The translations under genes were made by a program, and so were the position numbers. Of a stretch of 64,000 bases of DNA, positions 1 to 8,643 are shown in pieces. This DNA comes from Oleispira sp. (GTDB lineage Bacteria; Pseudomonadota; Gammaproteobacteria; Pseudomonadales; Oceanobacteraceae): assembly GCA_016765295.1 (NCBI GenBank), contig JAESQF010000085.1, forward strand, positions 1 to 64,000, written 5' to 3'. The number at the start of each line of letters is the position of its first letter. Positions within the stretch are counted from its first letter, which is position 1. Below the pieces are notes generated by a model that was not told where the DNA came from, did no database searches, and worked only from the letters and a program-made list of their open reading frames with translations.

Positions 1-150
1 GCGGGTCTGCTTGGTGAAAAGTATATCGGCCTGACAGTCGGTGCGGATGACGAATATCTAGAGGAGGGTGGGGTGATAGAAGATACTCAGTCCGCTTTAG
101 TACTAGAAGAGCTGATTGGTCAGTTCTTATTTAGCAAAGCGGAAGAGTAG
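1..150 (+). CDS. mlaD: MlaD, phospholipid ABC transporter substrate-binding (MCE) subunit, C-terminal end only
   Basis: The window opens inside this gene; frame 1 reads 49 residues to a TAG at 148-150. The text 'LLGEKYIGLTVGADDEYLE' and the tail 'SALVLEELIGQFLF' match the conserved C-terminal part of MlaD. MlaD is the inner-membrane-anchored MCE hexamer that carries phospholipids between the inner membrane transporter MlaFEB and the periplasmic carrier MlaC. The next gene is the STAS subunit MlaB, only 9 bp away, so the mlaC gene found between them in many relatives is absent here. Identification rests on a short C-terminal segment plus the context. Confidence 0.85.
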   Translation, partial: AGLLGEKYIGLTVGADDEYLEEGGVIEDTQSALVLEELIGQFLFSKAEE

Positions 151-159
151 GAGGTCAAT

Positions 160-471
160 GTGAAGAATGCTATGAATGCAAAGTTGATCGCTATTAGTCC
201 TCAGCAAGCCCAATTATCCGGTCGTCTTGACCGCTTAACGGCTAAGGAACTTTTGCAGCAAGGTCGGCGCCTTATTGCTAAGGCAGGATCACAATGGCAA
301 GTTGATCTAGCAGAAGTTAATCACTCAAGCAGTGTTGGCATCGCTTTGTTACTCGATTGGCTACGCTATGGTCAGGGAAAGAATGTAACTCTCGAATTTC
401 TCAACGTACCCGATAAAATGCTCGATGTAATCGAATTTAGTGGCCTAGCGGAAGTTTTTAAGCTGAACTAG
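160..471 (+). CDS. mlaB: MlaB, STAS-domain subunit of the phospholipid ABC transporter
   Basis: A 103-residue single STAS domain protein. MlaB is the small cytoplasmic subunit that binds and stabilises the MlaF ATPase in the MlaFEDB complex, which maintains outer-membrane lipid asymmetry. The segment 'WQVDLAEVNHSSSVGIALL' is the typical STAS strand-loop-helix with the conserved small-residue motif. The start is a GTG at 160, chosen because 'TAGGAGG' ends 5 bases upstream; the ATG two bases earlier is followed at once by a stop. It follows mlaD by 9 bp and is surely in its operon. A generic anti-sigma antagonist is unlikely given the neighbours. Confidence 0.85.
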   Translation: MKNAMNAKLIAISPQQAQLSGRLDRLTAKELLQQGRRLIAKAGSQWQVDLAEVNHSSSVGIALLLDWLRYGQGKNVTLEFLNVPDKMLDVIEFSGLAEVFKLN

Positions 472-626
472 TTCAAATTAGCTAGAATTCCTGCCGCTAG
501 AATGAAGAACAGACTTCGTCTTAACTCATAAATCCGCTATCATTACGCCTTTTGTATCATTGCCGCGCTCTTTTTATTAGAAAATAAGCGCTCATCGTCA
601 AATTATTAAGCGAACACGGGTGATTT

Positions 627-857
627 ATGTCTGCAGCTGACATCCAAGCATTATTAGAAAAAGAATTTCCAGGAAGTGAAATCACCATCGAAGAAGGCTA
701 CCACAATGAAATTGAAGTTGTGAGTGAGGCATTTGAAGGTAAATCAGCAGTGAAGCGACAGCAGATGGTCTATAAGCCATTAACGGAGTTAATTACCGGC
801 GGTACTGTACACGCAGTGAAAATCAGCGCGCTTACGCCTGCTGAAAAAACTAGCTAG
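627..857 (+). CDS. ibaG: BolA family protein, IbaG type
   Basis: A 76-residue protein with the BolA/IbaG fold signature 'VVSEAFEGKSAVKRQQMVY' and the C-terminal 'TVHAVKISALTP', which contains the conserved histidine used with monothiol glutaredoxins to bind a [2Fe-2S] cluster. IbaG proteins are linked to acid stress and iron-sulfur trafficking. It sits directly before murA, its standard position in gammaproteobacteria. The usual 'GDG.HF' stretch before 'VVVVSEAF' is replaced here by 'EEGYHNEIEVV', so the loop is diverged but a histidine is retained. The Shine-Dalgarno is weak (GGGTGA before ATG). Confidence 0.88.
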   Translation: MSAADIQALLEKEFPGSEITIEEGYHNEIEVVSEAFEGKSAVKRQQMVYKPLTELITGGTVHAVKISALTPAEKTS

Positions 858-915
858 ACAGATAAAAAATAATAAGCAGCTATGAAAGTAAGTTGCACCT
901 ATAAAAGAACACTAG

Positions 916-2187
<1,272 letters not shown>

Positions 2188-2246
2188 GCAAACCGCTTAT
2201 TTTCCTAATTAGACAACATATGTAGAAGCCATCATTGGTTTATCAC

Positions 2247-2278
2247 AGAAAAAGCATTCACCGATGAATGCTTTTTCT
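2247..2278 (+). terminator. Rho-independent terminator after murA
   Basis: A perfect 14-bp stem (AGAAAAAGCATTCA / TGAATGCTTTTTCT) with a 4-base CCGA loop, followed by a T-rich tract. It lies between murA and hisG and probably separates the mla/murA transcript from the his genes. Confidence 0.85.
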
Positions 2279-2310
2279 TTTTAGAACATTTAGAGAAGAT
2301 TGAAAACGTT

Positions 2311-2979
2311 ATGACACAGCCTCTCACGATTGCCTTATCAAAAGGCCGCATTTTGGATGACACCTTGCCTTTATTAGCTGAGGCAGGCATCCATCCAGCA
2401 GAGGATATTAGTAAAAGTCGTAAACTGATTTTCGATACCAATCATGATCATATTAAGTTACTGGTGATTCGTGCTGCGGATGTACCAACCTATGTTGAGT
2501 ACGGTGCAGCTGATTTAGGCATCTCAGGTAAAGATGTGCTGATGGAATTCAATAGCGATAACTTGTATGAACCACTCGATTTAAAAATTGCTACTTGCCG
2601 CTTAATGACCGCTGCTCTAAAAGGTGCGGTTATGCCAGAAGGGCGCTTGAAAGTTGCGACTAAGTTTGTTGATGTGACTAAACGTTATTTCGCTGAGCAA
2701 GGTCGTCAGATTGATATCATCAAGCTATACGGTGGTATGGAGTTGGCCCCTATTGTTGGTCTAGCGGATTTGATTGTAGATATTGTTGATACCGGTAAGA
2801 CTTTACTTGCCAATGGTTTAGAGCCTCGTGATCACATGGCTTATATCAGCTCTCGTCTAGTGGTGGGTAAAGCCGCGATGAAAGTTAAGCATGCCCAGAT
2901 TCAGCCGATTATTGATCAGATGTCAGCGGCAGTCGATCGCCAAGAAAAGCAGCGTCAACAAGCTGAGAAGCAAGCATAG
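2311..2979 (+). CDS. hisG: ATP phosphoribosyltransferase HisG, short form
   Basis: 222 residues, the catalytic short form. HisG condenses ATP with PRPP, the first step of histidine synthesis. Visible motifs are the N-terminal '[17 protein letters not shown]' and the PRPP-binding stretch '[17 protein letters not shown]'. The C-terminal ACT-like regulatory domain of the roughly 300-residue long form is missing. Short HisG proteins work as hetero-octamers with HisZ, which is not in this window. hisD follows 21 bp later. The last 15 residues are a Lys/Gln-rich tail. Confidence 0.95.
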   Translation: MTQPLTIALSKGRILDDTLPLLAEAGIHPAEDISKSRKLIFDTNHDHIKLLVIRAADVPTYVEYGAADLGISGKDVLMEFNSDNLYEPLDLKIATCRLMTAALKGAVMPEGRLKVATKFVDVTKRYFAEQGRQIDIIKLYGGMELAPIVGLADLIVDIVDTGKTLLANGLEPRDHMAYISSRLVVGKAAMKVKHAQIQPIIDQMSAAVDRQEKQRQQAEKQA

Positions 2980-3000
2980 AGATAGATTAGGGAATATAAA

Positions 3001-4308
3001 GTGACTATTGAAATTCGTCGTTTAGATACCAGTGATACTACTTTTTCTTCTGAGCTAGAAACACTTCTAGCTTGGGAATCGGTTTCTGATCATCAGGTTC
3101 AGAAAATCGTTACCGATATTCTGGCTGATGTGAAAACTCGCGGTGATGCTGCGGTTATAGAATACAGCAATCGCTTTGATCATCTGCATGTCGAAAGCAT
3201 GGATCAGCTAGAGCTGAATCAAGATCAGCTTGAAGATGCATTGAATACTTTACCTGCCGATCAACGCCATGCGTTATTGGCGGCCGCAGATCGTGTGCGT
3301 AAATACCACGATAAGCAAAAACAAGATTCTTGGCAGTATACCGAAGAAGATGGCACCTTATTGGGCCAGAAAGTAACCCCGATAGACCGCGTCGGTATTT
3401 ATGTACCGGGTGGCAAAGCGGCGTATCCATCTTCTGTGTTGATGAACGCAATTCCTGCCCACGTTGCTGGGGTTAAAGAAATCATCATGGTTGTTCCTAC
3501 TCCCGGTGGCCAATTAAACCAGCTAGTTTTAGCAGCGGCAGCGATTGCCGGTGTGACTAGGTTGTTTACTGTGGGTGGCGCGCAAGCGATTGCCGCGTTG
3601 GCTTATGGCACTGCGACTGTGCCTAAAGTCGATAAGATTGTTGGCCCAGGTAATATCTTTGTAGCAACGGCTAAGCGTCAGGTATTTGGTGCGGTTGGCA
3701 TCGATATGATTGCAGGCCCTTCAGAAATTCTAGTGGTATGTGACGGTAAGACCGATCCTGATTGGATCGCGATGGATTTGTTCTCGCAGGCGGAACATGA
3801 TGAAGATGCACAGGCGATTTTAATCAGCCCAGATCAGAATTTCTTAGATCAGGTGCAAGCGTCTATTGATAAGTTATTACCGACGATGGCGCGTAAAGAT
3901 ATTATCCGCGCGTCGCTTAATGCTCGTGCCGCGTTAATAAAAGTAAAAGATATGAACGAAGCGTGTGACGTGAGCAATACCATTGCTCCGGAACACCTGG
4001 AATTATCGGTTGCAGACCCACAGGCTTTATTGCCGCAGATTCGCCACGCGGGTGCAATCTTTATGGGTCGTCATACTTCAGAAGCGTTAGGTGATTATTG
4101 CGCGGGTCCAAACCACGTATTACCAACTTCCGGAACTGCACGCTTCTCATCACCATTAGGTGTCTATGATTTTCAGAAGCGTTCGTCATTGATCATGTGT
4201 TCGCCTGAAGGTGCTTCAGAGCTAGGGAAAATAGCTTCAGTTCTAGCCCGTGGTGAGCAATTAGAAGGGCATGCTCGATCTGCTGAATACCGGATAAAGA
4301 AGCAATAG
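3001..4308 (+). CDS. hisD: Histidinol dehydrogenase HisD
   Basis: 435 residues, normal length. HisD performs the last two oxidations of histidine synthesis, L-histidinol to L-histidine, with NAD+ and a zinc ion. Motifs include '[13 protein letters not shown]', '[17 protein letters not shown]', '[10 protein letters not shown]', the zinc and catalytic region '[14 protein letters not shown]', 'APEHLEL' and '[19 protein letters not shown]'. The start is a GTG at 3001 preceded by a weak 'TAGGGAA'. It is in one transcript with hisG (21-bp gap). hisC follows after an unusually long 251-bp gap that holds a palindromic repeat. Confidence 0.97.
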   Translation: MTIEIRRLDTSDTTFSSELETLLAWESVSDHQVQKIVTDILADVKTRGDAAVIEYSNRFDHLHVESMDQLELNQDQLEDALNTLPADQRHALLAAADRVRKYHDKQKQDSWQYTEEDGTLLGQKVTPIDRVGIYVPGGKAAYPSSVLMNAIPAHVAGVKEIIMVVPTPGGQLNQLVLAAAAIAGVTRLFTVGGAQAIAALAYGTATVPKVDKIVGPGNIFVATAKRQVFGAVGIDMIAGPSEILVVCDGKTDPDWIAMDLFSQAEHDEDAQAILISPDQNFLDQVQASIDKLLPTMARKDIIRASLNARAALIKVKDMNEACDVSNTIAPEHLELSVADPQALLPQIRHAGAIFMGRHTSEALGDYCAGPNHVLPTSGTARFSSPLGVYDFQKRSSLIMCSPEGASELGKIASVLARGEQLEGHARSAEYRIKKQ

Positions 4309-4440
4309 CTCAATTCTAACCGCGATTCTTTCGAAAATAATTGCGGTGAAAAAACTAGTATTGCTAGCGTATTAAATACTCAAACTTTCTGAGTTTAAAA
4401 GCAACTTTAAGAATTATTATTGGGTAATTGTAGAGCAAAT

Positions 4441-4516
4441 ATGGGAGGCATGGATGCCGAGCTTAAGGCTACAGGGATGTATTCACGCCGTTTTGTGGCA
4501 CAATTCCCAATCATGA
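4441..4516. repeat. Interspersed palindromic repeat between hisD and hisC (ACAGGGATGT family)
   Basis: The hisD-hisC gap contains the palindrome GGCATGGATGCC followed by GGCTACAGGGATGTATTCACGCCGT. The second part recurs near 59851-59892, where the same left (GGCTACAGGGA) and right (GTATTCACGCCGT) halves are separated by about 18 extra bases; a related 'ACAGGGATGT' palindrome lies at 59661-59678 on the other strand. It looks like a copy of a dispersed REP-like element. No coding potential is seen. Confidence 0.55.
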
Positions 4517-4559
4517 TTCGTTTAAAAACCAATAACTCTTTTCTTTTCTAGAGACCTCC

Positions 4560-5648
4560 ATGACATCAATTTCCCAAATGGTTGAAAACCTAGTTCGTCC
4601 AGAAATTCGTGCACTATCAGCTTACCCTGTGGGTGATGCCAGTGGCATGGTGAAACTTGATGCGATGGAAAACCCGTATCAATGGTCGGCGGAATTAAAA
4701 CAAGCTTGGTTAGAAAAACTACAGCATGCCGATATAAATCGATATCCTCATCCGCAAGCACCAAAAGTTAAAGCGGGTCTACGCAAAGCGATGAACGTGC
4801 CTGAGCAGTTTGATTGCTTATTAGGTAATGGCTCTGATGAAATTATACAATTATTAGCGATGCTGGTGGCTAAGCCTGGGGCGAAAATCATGGCGCCAGA
4901 ACCTGGCTTTGTCATGTATAAAATGATCGCGACTTTCTGTGGTATTGATTATGTCGGCGTACCGCTAACCGTAGACTTTGAGCTGGACATGCCGGCGATG
5001 CTTAAGTGCATTAATGAGCAACAGCCAGAGCTGATATTTTTTGCTCAGCCTAACAACCCTACGGCAAATCTTTATTCTGAATCTCAGTTGCGTGAGCTTA
5101 TCCAAGCAAGTGAAGGTTTAGTGATTATGGATGAAGCCTACTTGCCTTTTTCCAGCCGTAACCACCTGCATTTTTTAGAAGAGTTCGATAACGTTTTAGT
5201 GATGCGTACGCTTTCTAAAGTCGGTTTGGCGGGTTTACGCTTGGGGATGATTTTTGGTCGCAGTGAATGGCTAAGTGAATTGGATAAAATTCGCATGCCG
5301 TACAATATTAATGTGCTGACACAACTCAGTGCTGAATTCGCACTCGAGCATTATGACATCTTGCTAGGGCAGTGTGAGCTGATTAAGCAAGAGCGCAGTC
5401 GTATGCAAATAGCCTTGTCAGGCTTAGGTTTTACGTGTTACGAGAGTGAAGCGAACTTTATTCTAGCTCGAGCGGATATGCCGTTTGAAGGCCAAGCAAG
5501 GGCCATTTTTGATCAGCTAAAGCAGCACAACGTTTTAATTAAGTGTTTGGCGGGTGGTCATCCATTATTAGAAAACTGCTTACGTTTTACCATAGGCACA
5601 GAGAAAGAAAATACGCTGTTATTAGAAGCATTAGCCGACATTTTGTAA
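4560..5648 (+). CDS. hisC: Histidinol-phosphate aminotransferase HisC
   Basis: 362 residues, fold-type I PLP aminotransferase. It converts imidazole acetol phosphate and glutamate to histidinol phosphate. Visible are 'DAMENPY' at the N-terminus, 'LGNGSDEIIQLL', 'FAQPNNPTANLYS', the 'VIMDEAYLPF' aspartate/tyrosine pair that contacts PLP, and the Schiff-base lysine in 'RTLSKVGLAGLRLG'. 'CLRFTIGT' is the arginine that binds the substrate carboxylate. It follows hisG and hisD, as in Pseudomonas, and is closed by a hairpin. A role with other aromatic substrates cannot be excluded. Confidence 0.93.
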   Translation: MTSISQMVENLVRPEIRALSAYPVGDASGMVKLDAMENPYQWSAELKQAWLEKLQHADINRYPHPQAPKVKAGLRKAMNVPEQFDCLLGNGSDEIIQLLAMLVAKPGAKIMAPEPGFVMYKMIATFCGIDYVGVPLTVDFELDMPAMLKCINEQQPELIFFAQPNNPTANLYSESQLRELIQASEGLVIMDEAYLPFSSRNHLHFLEEFDNVLVMRTLSKVGLAGLRLGMIFGRSEWLSELDKIRMPYNINVLTQLSAEFALEHYDILLGQCELIKQERSRMQIALSGLGFTCYESEANFILARADMPFEGQARAIFDQLKQHNVLIKCLAGGHPLLENCLRFTIGTEKENTLLLEALADIL

Positions 5649-5675
5649 TGTCTTCTAAATTAAAATAGCCTGCAT

Positions 5676-5725
5676 AAAAAAAGCCGCAATAATCAATTTC
5701 AACATTAATTATTGCGGCTTTTTTT
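5676..5725. terminator. Bidirectional terminator between hisC and the convergent GIY-YIG-like gene
   Basis: Stem AAAAAAAGCCGCAATAAT / ATTATTGCGGCTTTTTTT with a loop of about 14 bases; A and T runs on both sides let it work on both strands for the two convergent genes. Confidence 0.85.
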
Positions 5726-5765
5726 ATTGATACTTCTGTAAGTCGCCTGTTCTTTTGAAAAAGAA

Positions 5766-6341
5766 TTAACGCTTCTTAAGTGTCGATCCTCGATTATCCA
5801 AACGCGCCATGATCTCGAGCATTTCTTGTGCCTCAGCAGACGCTTTCATTAGCTTCTTAGTTTCTCGTTCGGCCTTTTCTTCAGAAATGGCTTCTTTAAT
5901 AGCCCGCTCTTTAACCGCGGAATTGGTACGACCAGAAGAAATTTTGGGCTTGGCGAATATAGTGGTAACCGGGCCATGAGAGTTACGAGCTTTGGCTGTG
6001 CTTGTTTTCTTCGGGGCTACTTTTTTAGGGGCGGCAATCTTTATTGGCTTCGGCTTGGTTGTTTTAATACCCACAAGGCTAATACCTTGATGTTCCTCCA
6101 TAGCTTCATCGAATAAATCTTTTAAATCTTCTCTATCGAACGCGACCGCATATTCAGTAGTAGAAAAGTTTTTTGCACCAAAGTCTCGAATGTCTTTAAA
6201 TAGACGAGCGGCAGTATGGTCTAATGCGGCAGCTTCTTGGTATTGCTTCCAGCGCTCTTCTACGCTGTCTTTTGTCGTACCAACATAGACTTCGTCGGTT
6301 ACATCATTGGTAATGGTAAAAACGATCAAAATACTTCTCAA
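5766..6341 (-). CDS. GIY-YIG-like domain protein with a basic, low-complexity C-terminal half
   Basis: 191 residues. Residues 1-85 resemble a GIY-YIG nuclease core: a first strand, 'VYVGTTKDSVEERWKQY' in place of the YIG-type strand with the following arginine helix, then 'ARLFKDIRDFGAKNFSTTEY', which matches the aromatic/Gly segment of the family. The canonical GIY strand reads 'VFTIT', so catalytic competence is uncertain. Residues 95-145 are Lys/Ala/Pro-rich ('KPIKIAAPKKVAPKK') and suggest nucleic-acid contact; residues 150-185 form a charged helix. It is convergent with hisC, and its upstream region carries an 8-bp tandem repeat. Function unknown; could be an inactive DNA-binding homologue. 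Confidence 0.6.
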   Translation of the reverse strand: MRSILIVFTITNDVTDEVYVGTTKDSVEERWKQYQEAAALDHTAARLFKDIRDFGAKNFSTTEYAVAFDREDLKDLFDEAMEEHQGISLVGIKTTKPKPIKIAAPKKVAPKKTSTAKARNSHGPVTTIFAKPKISSGRTNSAVKERAIKEAISEEKAERETKKLMKASAEAQEMLEIMARLDNRGSTLKKR

Positions 6342-6408
6342 GTCTGGATGGAAAAAGGTTGAGCATTCTAATCGACCGTAGGAAAAAGGCCAGTTCCATT
6401 TTGTAATT

Positions 6409-6448
6409 TTTTAATCTTTTAATCTTTTAATCTTTTAATCTTTTAATC
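6409..6448. repeat. Five tandem copies of the 8-bp unit TTTTAATC
   Basis: Five exact copies of TTTTAATC (GATTAAAA on the minus strand) followed by TTTTTT, between the algW stop and the start of the GIY-YIG-like gene. It sits about 68-107 bp upstream of that gene's ATG, in a possible promoter region. Such perfect short repeats often vary in copy number. Confidence 0.95.
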
Positions 6449-6457
6449 TTTTTTAAA

Positions 6458-7642
6458 TTATTTCACAGGTTGTGGACTTTGCCTTTTTCCTGCGATAGCA
6501 ACAGTGCTTTGTTTACGGCCAGAGCGAATAAAGTCAATGCTAATATTTTCCCCTGGTCTTAATGATCCAATTTGATTCATCGCGGATTTTGCGCTGAAAC
6601 TATCTTTGTTATTAAGGGCCGTAAGAATGTCACCAATCATTAAACCTGACTGCTGCGCCGGTCCATTTAACGATAGGCCGGTGACTAACAATCCTTCTAG
6701 GGCATTAGGCAGGCCTAGCTCGATTAATAGTGCTGGAGTGGCTTCTTGAACCTCTATGCCCATCCAGCCACGAACCGTTTTACCAAATTGAGTGATGTCG
6801 GCTAATACCTGCGCAGCGCTATTAGCAGGAATAGCAAAGCCAATACCTTGGGAGCCACCAGATTGTGAATATATCGCGGCATTAATTCCGACTAAGTAGC
6901 CATGGGCATTAATAAGTGCACCACCAGAATTGCCTGGATTAATCGCAGCATCCGTTTGAATGTAATCTTCATAGGTATTTAAGCCTAATTGATTGCGCCC
7001 TAATGCGCTGATGATGCCCATGGTTACGGTTTGGCCAACTCCAAAGGGGTTACCAATAGCGAGCACCACATCACCAATATTCACCGGGCCAGATTCAGCG
7101 ATACGAATGTAGGATAGATTGGGTAAATTTATTTTTAATACCGCAAGATCAACCTCAGGATCAGTACCAATGAGCTTTGCTTCTATTTCTCGACCGTCGT
7201 GAAGGGCAACACGAATTTGATCGGCTCCTGCGATGACATGATGATTGGTCAAAATGTAACCGGCTTCGTTCATGATAACCCCGGAGCCTAAACTAGACTG
7301 CAATCTTTCTGTTGGCCTATCTTGGTTGTTGAAAAAGCGTTTCAAAAAGGGTGCATCTAATAGTGGATGCTTTTTTTCTTTAATAATACGTTGAGTAAAA
7401 ATGTTGACGACGGCGGGTGCTGCTCTATTTACCGCGGTTGCATAACTTACAGGTCCACTAAACATTTCCGCTGGATCAGAATTGTGATTTTCAGTGATTG
7501 CGCCTTGTTTTGCAGTCATAATAGCGGGAAGCCATTGTGGCTTGATCAAGAGAATCAACAACGCAATAATTAACCCCATTAGAATGGGAATTAAATAGAG
7601 CATTAGCCAATCTGTTGATTGTCGCTTAGTATCTGTACGCAT
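6458..7642 (-). CDS. algW: DegS/AlgW-type periplasmic serine protease (HtrA family)
   Basis: 394 residues. An uncleaved N-terminal transmembrane helix (about 13-34) anchors it in the inner membrane, followed by a trypsin-like domain and one PDZ domain (about 290-385). The catalytic triad is visible: His135 in 'LTNHHVI', Asp165 in 'DPEVDLAVLKI', Ser239 in 'NPGNSGGALIN'. DegS/AlgW senses unfolded outer-membrane proteins through its PDZ domain and starts cleavage of the anti-sigma factor (RseA/MucA), releasing sigma-E/AlgU. A single PDZ plus the anchor separates it from DegP. Position after hisC matches algW of Pseudomonas, although here the gene is inverted and one gene is interposed. Confidence 0.9.
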   Translation of the reverse strand: MRTDTKRQSTDWLMLYLIPILMGLIIALLILLIKPQWLPAIMTAKQGAITENHNSDPAEMFSGPVSYATAVNRAAPAVVNIFTQRIIKEKKHPLLDAPFLKRFFNNQDRPTERLQSSLGSGVIMNEAGYILTNHHVIAGADQIRVALHDGREIEAKLIGTDPEVDLAVLKINLPNLSYIRIAESGPVNIGDVVLAIGNPFGVGQTVTMGIISALGRNQLGLNTYEDYIQTDAAINPGNSGGALINAHGYLVGINAAIYSQSGGSQGIGFAIPANSAAQVLADITQFGKTVRGWMGIEVQEATPALLIELGLPNALEGLLVTGLSLNGPAQQSGLMIGDILTALNNKDSFSAKSAMNQIGSLRPGENISIDFIRSGRKQSTVAIAGKRQSPQPVK

Positions 7643-7743
7643 TATTATTGATCACATTATAATGACAAGCTTGTTGTCGGGTTCATCGTGTCATAACGTG
7701 AGTTTACTTTATTTATGGTTGTAATGCAGAGTTAGGATTGATT

Positions 7744-8508
7744 ATGAGTATAAAACGTAACGAATTAATGCAGTACCTTAATGCATTAATGCAGCCAGAA
7801 AAGTGTAAAGATTATTGCCCTAATGGCTTACAGGTTGAGGGTAAAGATACCATCACTAAAATTGTCACCGGAGTGACTGCGAGCCAAGCATTAATTGATG
7901 CCGCGATTGCACAGCAAGCGGATGCTATTTTAGTTCATCATGGCTATTTTTGGCGTGGTGAAAATGAATGTATTACCGGCATCAAAAAAAAGAGAATACA
8001 GTCACTATTGGCTCATGATATCAACCTAATCGCCTATCATTTACCTCTCGATAACCACAGCGAGTTTGGCAATAACGTACAGTTGGCAGAAGTATTAGGC
8101 TTGAAAATAGAATCCAGCTTAGATCCTAATGACCCCTCAATACCTGGCTTGATTGGCCGCCTGCCTAGACCCATGCCTGCCCATGCTTTTTCCGCGTGGC
8201 TAGGTGAGTGCTTAAAGCGCGAACCTTTACATCTTGGCGCTGATAAAGAGCAAATCATTGAAACCATTGCTTGGTGTACTGGGGGCGCTCAAGGTTATAT
8301 GCAATATGCTATTGATGCCGGTGTTGATGCATATTTAAGCGGGGAAGTTTCAGAGCCGAGTCATCACCTTGCGGTTGAAACCGGCACTCACTTTTTTGCT
8401 GCGGGGCACCATGCGACTGAACGCTACGGCGCTCGGGCACTAGGGCAGCATTTAGCCGATAATTTTGAGCTTGAAGTCAATTTTATCGATATTGATAATC
8501 CTGCGTAA
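7744..8508 (+). CDS. NIF3/YbgI family dinuclear metal protein (GTP cyclohydrolase 1 type 2 homologue)
   Basis: 254 residues from the ATG at 7744. The ORF track starts at a TTG at 7738, but AGGA at 7734-7737 spaces well only with the ATG. Metal-ligand motifs of the NIF3 fold are present: 'ILVHHGYFW' near residue 65, 'AYHLPLDNH' near 102, and the C-terminal 'FFAAGHHATERYG'. 'CPNGLQVEG' is the conserved N-terminal signature. Members form toroidal hexamers with two metals per subunit; the physiological substrate is unclear despite the GTP cyclohydrolase label. It is divergent from algW and is followed by pilU, both as in related genomes. Confidence 0.9.
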   Translation: MSIKRNELMQYLNALMQPEKCKDYCPNGLQVEGKDTITKIVTGVTASQALIDAAIAQQADAILVHHGYFWRGENECITGIKKKRIQSLLAHDINLIAYHLPLDNHSEFGNNVQLAEVLGLKIESSLDPNDPSIPGLIGRLPRPMPAHAFSAWLGECLKREPLHLGADKEQIIETIAWCTGGAQGYMQYAIDAGVDAYLSGEVSEPSHHLAVETGTHFFAAGHHATERYGARALGQHLADNFELEVNFIDIDNPA

Positions 8509-8565
8509 TCAGCAATTTATCAGGCTACATTTTTCAACAAAATCAATCATTGATTCGGCAGCTAA

Positions 8566-8643
8566 ATAAGCAGGGCCTGCTAAGCTTTTTCTATACATAA
8601 CCACTCCTTGACGTTTATGGCTAGAAAATTGGGCCCTGCTTAT
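8566..8643 (+). promoter_or_regulatory. 12-bp inverted repeat that would pair with the start codon of the first pilU
   Basis: ATAAGCAGGGCC (8566-8577) is exactly complementary to GGCCCTGCTTAT (8632-8643), with a 54-base loop. The right arm covers the place where the Shine-Dalgarno should be and the first two bases of the ATG at 8642. No purine-rich ribosome site is visible next to that ATG. In an mRNA this stem could hide the start, so it may be a translational control element, or the arms may have another origin. Confidence 0.45.

Noticed and set aside
7650-7700. TATAAT-like box upstream of algW on the minus strand
   Set aside because: It is only about 14 bases from the start codon, leaving no room for a ribosome site, and no -35 box fits, so it was not annotated as a promoter.
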